A stretch of DNA of 8,832 nucleotides from an uncultured Gemmatimonadaceae bacterium (GCA_955652265.1 CATPBD010000139.1:1-8832); one strand, 5' to 3'. Positions 1 to 7,354 are shown, numbered from the stretch's first letter. A program made the numbers and translations. Notes: generated by a model not told the origin, from the letters alone.

Positions 1-42
1 ATCGCGTGCACGGACCGGCGATTTATTCCACGTCAGCCTCCA

Positions 43-48
43 AAGGAG
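43..48 (+). promoter_or_regulatory. Shine-Dalgarno site of the small lipoprotein gene
   Basis: AAGGAG lies 7 nt before the ATG at 56. It is a near-consensus ribosome binding site and fixes the start of the lipoprotein reading frame. No convincing -35/-10 pair is visible in the 42 nt upstream of it, so the promoter probably lies outside the window. Confidence 0.75.
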
Positions 49-55
49 ATCGTAA

Positions 56-295
56 ATGAAGCGCCTGGCCCTCGTCGCCGCCGTCCTCGTACTAGCCGCC
101 TGCAGCTCAAAGAAGGATGAAACAGCGACCGCCGACACCTCCGCACCCGCAATGGCTCCTGCGCCCGCGGCGACGGATACCGGCATGAAGATGAGCACGA
201 CCGACACCACCGCTGGTGCCAAGAAAGACACGGTTACCAAGACCACGACGACGACCAAGACAACCAAGACCAAGACCCCGATCAAGAAGAAGTAA
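56..295 (+). CDS. small Thr/Lys-rich lipoprotein, function unknown
   Basis: This is a 79-residue secreted lipoprotein of unknown role. The N-terminus has a short basic segment (MKR), a hydrophobic core and a lipobox LVLAAC, so signal peptidase II should cleave before Cys16 and the cysteine would be lipidated. The next residues are SSKK, with no Asp at +2, which by the Lol sorting rule would favour the outer membrane if the cell has one. The mature 64 residues are low-complexity: an Ala/Pro/Thr-rich stretch (about 20-45), then a strongly basic Thr/Lys tail (about 55-79) ending in KKK. No folded domain is recognisable. The tail is encoded by an imperfect short DNA repeat. A strong SD at 43-48 supports the start. 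The gene stands alone on the plus strand and converges on ygfZ across a shared terminator. Reality of the gene is well supported; a role in binding anionic envelope polymers is only a guess. Confidence 0.8.
   Translation: MKRLALVAAVLVLAACSSKKDETATADTSAPAMAPAPAATDTGMKMSTTDTTAGAKKDTVTKTTTTTKTTKTKTPIKKK
236..276 (+). repeat. short imperfect tandem repeat in the lipoprotein tail
   Basis: The octamer ACCAAGAC occurs at 236, 254, 263 and 269, separated by related ACG/ACC triplets. In frame it encodes alternating Thr and Lys. Tandem triplet-like repeats of this kind can change length by slippage, and unit changes in multiples of three would lengthen or shorten the tail without breaking the frame. 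Confidence 0.5.
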
Positions 296-320
296 GCTTC
301 TTCTCTCTTGGTTAAGAAAA

Positions 321-347
321 GGCGCCACTAAACAGTGGCGCCTTTTT
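321..347. terminator. bidirectional intrinsic terminator between convergent genes
   Basis: A perfect 9-bp inverted repeat (GGCGCCACT at 321-329 and AGTGGCGCC at 334-342) encloses a 4-nt loop. It is followed by TTTTT on the plus strand and, read on the minus strand, by TTTTCTT (from the A-run at 314-320). It can therefore end both the plus-strand lipoprotein transcript and the minus-strand glc/ygfZ transcript. The ygfZ stop codon (328-330) and its last codons lie inside the hairpin. Confidence 0.9.
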
Positions 348-1326
348 CATTTTGTTCGATTTGTACGCTGCATTCGCCTCCCGCCCATCGCGCTTGCAGC
401 GTGGTGCCCGGCAGGATCTCCCGCCTCACCATCGCTAGCGCGACGCCGCCGAATCTGGGCGAGAGAGCGACGCTCCGGATGTCTCCGATGACTTTGCCCG
501 TCTCATCGATCAGCTCTGCACCGGTGGGCGGCGCGGGGCGCGTGACGAAGCGAAGCTTGCGGAGAAAACGATTCACGTGTCCGCGGAAATGAACGCGCGC
601 CACCGTTTCCTGACCGATGTAGCAGCCTTTCGTGTACGAGATTGCGCCCAGCTCGTCGAAATTGGCTTCCTGCGGAATTGTCGAGTCGTCCATGTCGGCG
701 CCCCACTGCGGACGACCGCTCTCGACGCGAGCTATCTCCCAGGTGTCCTTGCTCCCTGGGGAGACTCCGGCGGCGTGCAGCTTGGTCTTGAGCGCCCCCA
801 CAGCTTCACTCGGAACGAAGATCTCGAATCCATCGAGATCCATTTCCGGAACTCTGGCTACGGTGATCGTTGAATCAGCGAACGGCACGGTGAGGTGACT
901 GTACGGCGCGAGCGGGGACAGCACCCTGTCGTCGATAGCGGTGATTCGCGCAACGATGGAGCGGGACGATCGGCCGAACACCCCGATGTCGCTTAGCTCC
1001 GACGTCACGTCGTGGTACGGTGCGATACGTGGATTGATGTACTTCCGCACCATCTCCTTCCATCCCGACGCGGCAGCGGCGGAAGTATCGATGAGAAGCG
1101 CATCATCCAGAGCGAAGATGCGAAGATCGGCGATGATCTTGCCCTTGGGCGTGAGCGCCGCCGCGTACTGACCCTCGCCGGCGACGAGACTCGAGACATC
1201 GTTCGTCACCATTCCCGTAACGAGCTCCACGGCCTTCGGTCCGGAGATGCGCAGGCGCGTTCGGTCGCTCCGGTCGAAAAAGAGAGCACCGTTGTGCAGC
1301 GCGGAATACTCGTTCATTTCCGACAT
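328..1326 (-). CDS. ygfZ: YgfZ/GcvT-fold folate-binding protein, Fe-S enzyme maintenance
   Basis: This is a tetrahydrofolate-binding YgfZ-family protein (COG0354, the bacterial relative of IBA57), a cytoplasmic factor that supports assembly or repair of iron-sulphur clusters. The family signature KGCYIGQE is intact at residues 233-240 with its invariant Cys235, followed by TVARVHFRGHVNRFL as in the GcvT superfamily. The N-terminal GcvT-like motifs are also present: TNDV at 41-44 and LTPKGKIIADLRIF at 58-71. Length (332 aa) is normal for the family. The start is uncertain: I chose ATG at 1326 (MSEMNEYS). A TTG nine bases upstream and an ATG nine bases downstream are in frame, and none has a good SD. 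The gene is the last of the run after glcF (about 33 nt gap, no terminator between), and its stop lies inside the shared hairpin. Assignment to the family is firm. A dedicated link to GlcF is inference from neighbourhood. GcvT itself is less likely because there is no other glycine-cleavage gene and the KGCxxGQE motif is the YgfZ form. Confidence 0.93.
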   Translation of the reverse strand: MSEMNEYSALHNGALFFDRSDRTRLRISGPKAVELVTGMVTNDVSSLVAGEGQYAAALTPKGKIIADLRIFALDDALLIDTSAAAASGWKEMVRKYINPRIAPYHDVTSELSDIGVFGRSSRSIVARITAIDDRVLSPLAPYSHLTVPFADSTITVARVPEMDLDGFEIFVPSEAVGALKTKLHAAGVSPGSKDTWEIARVESGRPQWGADMDDSTIPQEANFDELGAISYTKGCYIGQETVARVHFRGHVNRFLRKLRFVTRPAPPTGAELIDETGKVIGDIRSVALSPRFGGVALAMVRREILPGTTLQARWAGGECSVQIEQNEKGATV

Positions 1327-1359
1327 TAACTGCAATTAAGCCAGTGCCTGCGCGGGGCG

Positions 1360-2664
1360 CTACTGGCCGAAAGCAGCGTAGGATGCGTCGAGAAGATCTA
1401 CCGGGTGAATCGATCTCGCAGGTATATCCGCGCGGATCAAACCGGCGCCGATCTGCATCAGGCAGCCCGGATTTCCGGTCGCCACCCACGGCGCGCGCGT
1501 GTCACGAATGTTGGCCAGCTTCGGTGCAAGCACCGCATCGGAGGTGTCCGGTTCGATGAGATTGTAAATTCCCGCGCTGCCGCAACACTGATCCGAATCG
1601 TGCAGGGGCACGAGCTCGAGACCCGGAATCGCCGCGAGCACGGAGAGCGGCGCGTCCGTCACGCGCTGTGCATGCTGCAAGTGGCACGGCGCATCGTACG
1701 TGACCCGGATCGGAAGCGCGCCGCCGGTCCGCGGGCCGGCGGCAGCGAGCAGCTCGCTCACATCGCGGACGCGCGAGCCCAACGCCGAAGCGCGCTCGCG
1801 CCACTCCGGATCATCCTTGAGCAAGTGCCCGTACTCTTTCATGATCGCGCCGCAGCCGGCGGCGTTCACGGCAATGAACTCGGCTCCTGATTTTTCGAAC
1901 GCGGCGATGTTGCGTCGCGCCAGCTTTCGAGCGTTCTCGAGATCTCCGGCGTGCGCGTGCAAAGCTCCGCAACACTGCTGGCCGGGCGCATCAACGATCG
2001 CGTAGCCGTTCACTGTGAGCACGCGCTCCGTCGCGCGATTGGTGGCGCTGAACAATCCGTCCATTACGCACCCGCGGAGCGTGGCCGCACGTCCCCGCTC
2101 CCCCCTGCCGATTGCATTGTAGCGGGAGCGTTCGATGGACCGACCGGTGGAAGCCAGCATCGCCATCGCAAAGCCGAGACGGCCCTTGACCCCGGACAGA
2201 AGCGTGGGGATCGGGGTGGCCGCGAGAAGCCGCGAAAAAAACATCGCCGGCCGCAACAGCCATGCACGCGCGAAGACGAAAAGAATAAGTCGTGCAAGGA
2301 ACGGAGTCGGCCTGCTCTCACGCAAGGTCGCACGCGTTGCCTCGAGAAGCTGCCCATACGGCACGCCGCTCGGGCACACCGGTTCGCATGCTCTGCACCC
2401 GAGACATTGATCGATGTGCTGCTGGACACTCGGGTCGTCGGGCCGGACAGTTCCTTCCAGCAGCGACCGCATCAGAAAGATCCGCCCGCGAGGACTATCG
2501 TTCTCATCCTCGAGATTCAGGTAGGTCGGACAAGCCTGCAAACAGAATCCGCAGTGCACACACGCGTTGATGCCGGGCAGAGCGTCCGCGAGGGGAGTGC
2601 CTGGGAGCGCACAGCCTGGCATCGGGTCGTGCGGGAGCGGATCAGCAGGGAGGGCTGCGGTCAC
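1360..2664 (-). CDS. glcF: glycolate oxidase (dehydrogenase) iron-sulphur subunit GlcF
   Basis: This is the electron-transfer subunit of glycolate dehydrogenase. It passes electrons from the GlcD/GlcE flavoproteins towards the respiratory chain. Two ferredoxin-type [4Fe-4S] motifs are complete: Cys35-x2-Cys38-x2-Cys41-x3-Cys45-Pro and Cys87-x2-Cys90-x2-Cys93-x3-Cys97-Pro. Two CCG (cysteine-rich) domains follow, with CCG at 231-233 and 360-362 and their partner cysteines in GCVMDG (Cys199), NAAGCG (Cys271), APCH (Cys327) and NPGC near the end. A hydrophobic stretch at about 122-150 may help membrane association. The length of 434 aa is typical. The chosen start is GTG at 2664, one base after the glcE TGA (TGA-A-GTG), which suggests translational coupling. 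An ATG at 2622 would remove 14 residues and still keep both clusters. Homologous CCG proteins such as LutA or GlpC are less likely because glcD and glcE directly precede it. Confidence 0.95.
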   Translation of the reverse strand: MTAALPADPLPHDPMPGCALPGTPLADALPGINACVHCGFCLQACPTYLNLEDENDSPRGRIFLMRSLLEGTVRPDDPSVQQHIDQCLGCRACEPVCPSGVPYGQLLEATRATLRESRPTPFLARLILFVFARAWLLRPAMFFSRLLAATPIPTLLSGVKGRLGFAMAMLASTGRSIERSRYNAIGRGERGRAATLRGCVMDGLFSATNRATERVLTVNGYAIVDAPGQQCCGALHAHAGDLENARKLARRNIAAFEKSGAEFIAVNAAGCGAIMKEYGHLLKDDPEWRERASALGSRVRDVSELLAAAGPRTGGALPIRVTYDAPCHLQHAQRVTDAPLSVLAAIPGLELVPLHDSDQCCGSAGIYNLIEPDTSDAVLAPKLANIRDTRAPWVATGNPGCLMQIGAGLIRADIPARSIHPVDLLDASYAAFGQ

Positions 2665-2665
2665 T

Positions 2666-3814
2666 TCAATCGCCGAGTATGCCCGGGTTCAGGATGTTGT
2701 GTGGATCGTATGCGTTCTTGATGCCCCGAGACAGCGGATCAGAGACAACGCTCGGAGAGACGACCGGCCAAACCTCCGGCGGCAGCTTCTCAAAGATCAC
2801 ACTGGTTCCAGCGCCCTGTCCGTCGGTCGGGAAACTCACGGGGATCCCCGCGTCAACAGTCGTCATGAGCTCTTGCTCTCCGCCGCCACTTGTCACGAGA
2901 CGCATCACTCCGCGGCGAGGATTGATCGAGATCACAACTCGCGGCTGCGTATCAGCGAGAATGCTCGCCGCAGTTCCAAGAAATCGAGTGGGCAACGTAG
3001 AGATTCTTATCACGCTCTCGGCACCACGGTCAATCTCCCGAAACTCCGTCCAGGTCGATTGCTCGACTTCCTCGGTGCGCGCGACCTGCGAGAGCGCTTT
3101 GAGCTGAACTTCCACGATCGGCGCATTTCCGCCGAGCCGAATCAGGAGCGCGGCACTATCACCGAGGCCGAGCGACCGGGCAGCAGCCCCGTTGAGGAGC
3201 TCGAGCGCAAACGGCGCGAGCTGTGAAGCAGCCACGGTGCGCAGCAACGCGGTTGTCGATTTTTCGCTGCCCTCGAGCGACACGGCGAAACTCCGATCGA
3301 CCTTCGGGCGCGCGTATAATCGCAGCGTCACCTCAGTGATCACGCCCAACGTTCCCCATGAGCCGGTGAGAAGCCGCGACAAATCGAAACCAGCAACGTT
3401 CTTCACGACTCTCCCGCCCCCTCGCACGACTTCTCCAAGTCCATTCACGAATTCGAGACCAAGCAACAAATCTCTCGGCAATCCAAAATTTGTTGCCAAC
3501 GGCCCAGCCGACGCGGTAGCGATCGTCGCGCCGATCGTTCCGTCGTCCGAACCGAACGGATCGAGCGGCAGCCACTGGTCGTGCTCGCGCGTGACGCGCT
3601 CGATCTCGGCGAGCGTACTGCCCGCGCGCACCGTGAGCGTGAGATCGCCCGGCACGTAGCTGACGACGCCCGAGTCGTCACCGAGGGAAAGCGTCTTCGC
3701 CGCGCTCACAGGTCGGCCCGCCGACAACCAGTTGCCGCGACCGGCGATTCTCAACGGCGTACGCCCAGCGACGCCCTCACGAACCGTGGTCACTACCGCT
3801 TCTGTCCGTGTCAC
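2666..3814 (-). CDS. glcE: glycolate oxidase FAD-binding subunit GlcE
   Basis: This is the second flavoprotein subunit of glycolate dehydrogenase, a member of the FAD_binding_4 (PCMH) family without the GlcD-type C-terminal catalytic motifs. The N-terminal FAD-binding part shows TPLRIAGRGN (about 19-28), the segment GSDDGTIGATIATASAGPL (about 88-106) and the diagnostic KNVAGFDLSRLLTGSWGTLG (about 138-157), which is near-identical in form to other GlcE proteins. Length is 382 aa. Two GTG starts compete. I prefer 3814, where GTGA overlaps the glcD stop by 4 nt and the N-terminal length before the KTPL-like motif matches known GlcE. GTG at 3826 would add four residues and overlap glcD by 16 nt. 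Upstream bases give only partial SD matches for either. The gene sits between glcD and glcF, 1 nt from the latter's GTG, so synthesis of the three subunits is probably coupled. Confidence 0.93.
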   Translation of the reverse strand: MTRTEAVVTTVREGVAGRTPLRIAGRGNWLSAGRPVSAAKTLSLGDDSGVVSYVPGDLTLTVRAGSTLAEIERVTREHDQWLPLDPFGSDDGTIGATIATASAGPLATNFGLPRDLLLGLEFVNGLGEVVRGGGRVVKNVAGFDLSRLLTGSWGTLGVITEVTLRLYARPKVDRSFAVSLEGSEKSTTALLRTVAASQLAPFALELLNGAAARSLGLGDSAALLIRLGGNAPIVEVQLKALSQVARTEEVEQSTWTEFREIDRGAESVIRISTLPTRFLGTAASILADTQPRVVISINPRRGVMRLVTSGGGEQELMTTVDAGIPVSFPTDGQGAGTSVIFEKLPPEVWPVVSPSVVSDPLSRGIKNAYDPHNILNPGILGD

Positions 3815-5346
3815 CGATCTTCCCACAAATCACTTTCCAGATTGCGCGACCGTGCTGAGGGCCGCGCGGGTTCCGCCGCGAGCGGCATCGGCTCCCTGAC
3901 GCTAGCAGCCCCACGCGCCGAGGCGACTGCGTTCCACTCCCTGCAGGAATGAACCGGTACGACTTTCCCCGGGTTGGCGCGCCGGTCCGGATCGAACACG
4001 CTGCGCAGCGCGCACATCGCGTTGAGCGAAGTCTCGGAGAAAATCGCCTCCATGTATCCTATCTTGTCGAGACCAACTCCGTGCTCTCCGGTGATGCTCC
4101 CACCCGCGTCGATGCACGCGCGCATGATCTCCACCATCGCCGAGTGCACCCGCTCGCTCTCATCGGGGTCGTCCGCGCTGTAGGCGATGTTGGGGTGGAG
4201 GTTCCCGTCACCCGCATGAAAGACGTTGCAGACGACGACGCCGTACTTCTCGCTGATTGCGTGAATGGTCTCGAGGATGTCGGATAGACGCGTGCGCGGG
4301 ATGACGGCGTCCTGAACGATGAGATGGGGAGCCAGTCTTCCCATGGCTCCAAATGCCTTCTTGCGTCCCTGCCACAGCTTCGTTCGCTCGGCGTCGTCGC
4401 GTGCTACCTTCACGTTGCGCGCCCCACCCTCGACGCAGACCTGCCGCACTACCTCTAGATCAGCGCTGACGCCTGCCTCGAGCCCGTCGAGCTCGATCAA
4501 CAGAATCGCCTCCGCATCCTTTGGATACCCGGCCGCATAGATCGAAGACTCGACGACGCGAATCGTCGGACCGTCCATGAACTCGAGCGCGGCGGGAACA
4601 ATGCCGGACGCGATGATGGCTGAGGTAACGCGCGCCGCTTCGTCAACCGACATGAAGTCGGCCAGCAGCGTGCGCACGGTTTGTGGTCGTGGCGTCAGCT
4701 TGACCGTGATTTCGAGCGCAAGCCCGAAGCACCCTTCTGAGCCAATGAATGCTCCCCGCAGATCGTAGCCATCGTGCTCGCCGGATTTGCTGCCCAGATC
4801 GACTACTTCGCCGCTCGGCAAAACAACCGTCATCGCCAACACGTGATTCAGCGTCACACCGTACTTGAGGCAGTGCGGTCCTCCCGCGTTCTCGGCCACG
4901 TTGCCGCCGATGGTGCACGCGGCTTCGCTCGAAGGATCCGGAGCGTAAAGCAGCCCATAAGGGGCCACGTATTTGTTGAGGCGGAGGTTGACCACTCCAG
5001 ATTCCACCGTCGCGCGACGGTTGTCGATGTCGAGCGAGATTATCTCCTTCAGGCGATGGAGTCCGACGACGATGATGTCATCCGCGAGAGCGCCGCCAGA
5101 CAGTCCCGTGCCTGCGCCGCGCGGGACGAATGGCAGGCCTTCATCGGCCAGAAGCCTGACGACGGCGATTGCTTCGTCGCGCGTTCCGGGGAATACCGCG
5201 AGCCGCGGTTGCCGCCGGTAACCCGGGAGTCCGTCGGAGTTGTAAACCAGCAGCTCGCTCTGGCGACTCAGGACGTGTCGATCGCCTACGATTTCTGCCA
5301 GACGATCTGCGACCGCGGACGCGTTCAGCTGGCTCGGCGGTGTCAT
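3811..5346 (-). CDS. glcD: glycolate oxidase catalytic FAD-linked subunit GlcD
   Basis: This is the catalytic flavoprotein that oxidises glycolate to glyoxylate, related to D-lactate dehydrogenases. The FAD-binding (PCMH) domain spans about 45-225, with PRGAGTGLSGGA at 75-86, PDPSSEAACTIGGNVAENAGG at 136-156 and GSEGCFG at 202-208. The C-terminal FAD-oxidase domain carries HAGDGNLHP at 377-385 and GEHGVGLDK at 420-428, which hold the family's metal- and substrate-binding histidines. The normal family end FDP...NPGKVVP falls at about 451-464. Here a further 47 residues follow, rich in Ala, Arg, Ser and Pro, and the extension runs into the glcE start. Total length is 511 aa, somewhat longer than typical. 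The start is ATG at 5346, with no clear SD but only 13 nt from the upstream gene's stop. The glcE and glcF neighbours separate this from stand-alone D-lactate dehydrogenases. Confidence 0.95.
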   Translation of the reverse strand: MTPPSQLNASAVADRLAEIVGDRHVLSRQSELLVYNSDGLPGYRRQPRLAVFPGTRDEAIAVVRLLADEGLPFVPRGAGTGLSGGALADDIIVVGLHRLKEIISLDIDNRRATVESGVVNLRLNKYVAPYGLLYAPDPSSEAACTIGGNVAENAGGPHCLKYGVTLNHVLAMTVVLPSGEVVDLGSKSGEHDGYDLRGAFIGSEGCFGLALEITVKLTPRPQTVRTLLADFMSVDEAARVTSAIIASGIVPAALEFMDGPTIRVVESSIYAAGYPKDAEAILLIELDGLEAGVSADLEVVRQVCVEGGARNVKVARDDAERTKLWQGRKKAFGAMGRLAPHLIVQDAVIPRTRLSDILETIHAISEKYGVVVCNVFHAGDGNLHPNIAYSADDPDESERVHSAMVEIMRACIDAGGSITGEHGVGLDKIGYMEAIFSETSLNAMCALRSVFDPDRRANPGKVVPVHSCREWNAVASARGAASVREPMPLAAEPARPSARSRNLESDLWEDR

Positions 5347-5359
5347 CCGTGAAATCTAG

Positions 5360-6262
5360 CTATTCGCCTCCGTTCGGCGGCACGACAAGTCGGAGAGCGT
5401 CACGCTCGATGTGGTAATCGAGCGGTGTTGGGAATCGCTTCAACTCTCCGTCGAGCCCGACCGTCGTTGTTGGTCGGGTGAGGTCGATCCTCAAGCTGTC
5501 GACCAGAAAGTCGTCGAAGTCCGGAAGTTTTTCGGCCTGTTGCGTGCCCTTGGTGATTCCGGCGATCGCCAGAGCGAAGAGCTGGGCTGGCTTGCGTCCC
5601 TTGACGATCATCACGTGAAGGCCTCGCTTCCCATTCTTCACCCGATTTCCCAGGATCGGCAGTTTCAGCTCGCGCTCGCCGACACCGATGAAGACGAGCG
5701 ACGCTCGATAGGTCTTCTTCTCTCCCTCCACTTCCAGGGTCACGGAAAAGGTACGGATCTCCGAAAGCATCTTGGCAAAGGCGATCACGCTGGCGATCGA
5801 ATAGCCGAAGCGTTTCTCGAGTCTTTCGCGCTCGCGAACGAAGGTCACATACGCTCCAATGGAGCTTGTGTTCAGGAACGCGCAGTCGTTGACGTAGCCG
5901 ATGTCCACGGTGACAACGGGCCCATCGCTGGCGACGAGCGCCGCCTTTCCGAGGTCGCTCGGAATGCCGTGATCCTTGGCGAAGTGGTTGAGCGTCCCGC
6001 CTGGTACAACGGCGAGCTCGGTTTTCGTCTTGGCGACCAGTGCTGCGGCAGTTGCGATAGTTCCGTCCCCTCCAGCGACGAGAATTCGCTTGGTTCCCTG
6101 ACCGATCGCTTCCCTGAGACGACTCTCGAGATCCTGGGGCTGGACGGTTACCACCTCGAAACCCGCGGCAGCGATCGCTTTGCGAGCTGCCTCCGCGTTT
6201 CCGCAGGCGGCATTGAGAAAGGCTTTGAGAGTAGAGCTGTTAGCAGGCCGAGTAGCCGTCAT
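5360..6262 (-). CDS. YegS/diacylglycerol-kinase family lipid kinase
   Basis: This is a 300-residue member of the DAGK catalytic (LCB5/YegS) family, which phosphorylates diacylglycerol or a similar lipid with ATP. It shows the nucleotide-binding loop AGGDGT at 63-68, the second motif VPGGTLNHFAKDHGIP at 86-101 and a C-terminal GLDGEL at 269-274, all diagnostic of the fold. The substrate cannot be told from sequence (diacylglycerol, phosphatidylglycerol, sphingoid base or undecaprenol-like). The start is ATG at 6262. The frame stays open up to 6439, but that extension would read through the upstream gene's terminator and overlap its coding end, so I reject it. The SD is poor (GGTGGG is 13 nt upstream). 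The gene follows the sigma-factor terminator and is 13 nt before glcD, so it probably heads the glc transcript. A TATAAG at 6314-6319 could be a -10 element, but it has no good -35 partner. PgsA-type or NAD kinases share a GGDGT-like loop but not the PGGTLNHFA motif. Confidence 0.9.
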   Translation of the reverse strand: MTATRPANSSTLKAFLNAACGNAEAARKAIAAAGFEVVTVQPQDLESRLREAIGQGTKRILVAGGDGTIATAAALVAKTKTELAVVPGGTLNHFAKDHGIPSDLGKAALVASDGPVVTVDIGYVNDCAFLNTSSIGAYVTFVRERERLEKRFGYSIASVIAFAKMLSEIRTFSVTLEVEGEKKTYRASLVFIGVGERELKLPILGNRVKNGKRGLHVMIVKGRKPAQLFALAIAGITKGTQQAEKLPDFDDFLVDSLRIDLTRPTTTVGLDGELKRFPTPLDYHIERDALRLVVPPNGGE

Positions 6263-6320
6263 GGAATGGATTGACCCACCGAAGAAAAACAGGCGCGAAG
6301 AGCGGGAGTAATCCTTATAC

Positions 6321-6356
6321 AAAAAAGACGCCGGCTCATTTGTCGCCGGCGTCTTT
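6321..6356 (-). terminator. intrinsic terminator of the sigma-factor gene
   Basis: A perfect 12-bp stem (6324-6335 with 6345-6356, core GACGCCGGC) has a 9-nt loop. Read on the minus strand it is followed by a run of six T (6326-6321). It lies 40 nt past the sigma-factor stop and before the lipid-kinase start, so it separates the two transcripts. On the plus strand the tail is only TTT then CC, so it should act mainly on the minus strand. Confidence 0.92.
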
Positions 6357-6395
6357 CCATCCGCAATGGGAACGAATTTCGACGATCGTCGCGGT

Positions 6396-7283
6396 CTAGC
6401 CCCAGAATCCAGCGAGCGCGGAGCCATCGGGCGATTCACGGAGCTTCTCGAACGCGCGCTCCCTGATCTGCCGGATACGCTCGCGCGTCACACCCATCAG
6501 CGCGCCGATCTTCTCCAGAGTCATCGCATCCGAGCCCTGCTCGAGCCCGTAGTAGAGATGTAGAATCTTCCTCTCGCGTGGCGTCAGATATTTCCGGAAC
6601 ACGCGGTCGATGAACTCGCGCATCAAGTGGAAGTCGGTGACATCTTCGATCTCAGCGCCATCGACGCCGGCGAAGCGCTCGCCGAGCGTGCACGCCTCGC
6701 GATCTGAGCGGTCGATCGGGGCATCAAGGGAGATCTCGGTCGCCGACATCTGCTTGGCGGAGCGGACAGCGTCGGGCGTCTCTTCGAGGAGCCGGCCGAT
6801 CTCGTTGTCGGTCGGGTCGCGCTTCAGGACCTGTGAGAGAACTGTCTGGGCGCGGGCGAGCTTGATCAGCTGCGAATTCTGGTTGAGCGGAATTCGAACG
6901 CTGCGGGTTTGCTCAGCAAGCGCCTTGAGCACCGCCTGTCTGACCCACCACACGGCGTAGGAGATGAACTTCACGCCCTGGTCAGGATCGAATTTTCTGA
7001 CTGCCTTTAGGAGACCTTCGTTGCCGATCGCGACGAGCTCACCGAGATCGAGCCCGTGACCCTGATACTTCTTTACGTATGAGATGACGAAGCGAAGATT
7101 GGCGGTGACCAACCGCTCTGCTGCTTTTTCGTCGCCGGCCTGTGCACGACGCGCGAGACGCCGCTCTTCTTCGGCGTCGGTGATCAGGGGAAGCTTTTGT
7201 ATGTCCTGGAGGTAATGGTCGAAAGCGGTGGAAGGGGAGGAACGGAAGAAGCCTTTGGATCTACTCTCGCCCGTTGTCTGCAT
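6396..7283 (-). CDS. RpoD/SigA-family RNA polymerase sigma factor (sigma-70, short form)
   Basis: This protein directs core RNA polymerase to promoters. It is 295 aa with region 1.2 (about 20-50), region 2 (about 55-125, with GNEGLLKAVRKFDP and the -10-reading segment around KFISYAVWWVRQA), region 3 (about 130-210, IPLNQNSQ at 131-138) and region 4 (about 225-285). The region 4 helix-turn-helix is MTLEKIGALMGVTRERIRQI. Region 1.1 and the long non-conserved insert of primary sigma factors are absent, which gives the length and layout of group 2 or short primary sigmas (RpoS/SigB-like) rather than full RpoD or ECF factors. The start is ATG at 7283 with AAGGGG just upstream (7287-7292). It appears to be monocistronic: a TTGACG/TATCGT promoter candidate lies upstream and a strong terminator downstream. 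I cannot say whether it is the main or a stationary-phase/stress factor, so no symbol is given. Confidence 0.93.
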   Translation of the reverse strand: MQTTGESRSKGFFRSSPSTAFDHYLQDIQKLPLITDAEEERRLARRAQAGDEKAAERLVTANLRFVISYVKKYQGHGLDLGELVAIGNEGLLKAVRKFDPDQGVKFISYAVWWVRQAVLKALAEQTRSVRIPLNQNSQLIKLARAQTVLSQVLKRDPTDNEIGRLLEETPDAVRSAKQMSATEISLDAPIDRSDREACTLGERFAGVDGAEIEDVTDFHLMREFIDRVFRKYLTPRERKILHLYYGLEQGSDAMTLEKIGALMGVTRERIRQIRERAFEKLRESPDGSALAGFWG

Positions 7284-7354
7284 AAGCCCCTTGGTAGCGA
7301 CATTATCAAATGACGCGTCTGGGTGGCGCGCTCCCGGTACTCTGCCGGACGCGC

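Noticed and set aside
1951..2721. 256-residue plus-strand open frame opposite glcF
   Set aside because: It is antisense to an intact GlcF with all cluster cysteines. Its composition (Arg- and Cys-rich, no domain) is typical of a shadow frame.
4774..5352. 192-residue plus-strand open frame opposite glcD
   Set aside because: It lies entirely against the FAD-binding domain of GlcD and has no domain of its own.
5411..6274. 287-residue plus-strand open frame opposite the lipid kinase
   Set aside because: It is antisense to a gene with clear DAGK motifs. The translation has no recognisable domain and no SD, so it is a by-product of high-GC codon use.
6314..6342. Promoter for the lipid kinase/glc run based on TATAAG at 6314-6319
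   Set aside because: At 17-18 nt spacing the upstream hexamer does not resemble TTGACA and falls in the terminator loop. The evidence is too weak to list as a feature.
6263..6439. N-terminal extension of the lipid kinase to 359 residues
   Set aside because: The open frame would cross the strong terminator at 6321-6356 and overlap the sigma-factor coding end. The added residues show no family similarity, and ATG at 6262 gives a normal-length kinase.
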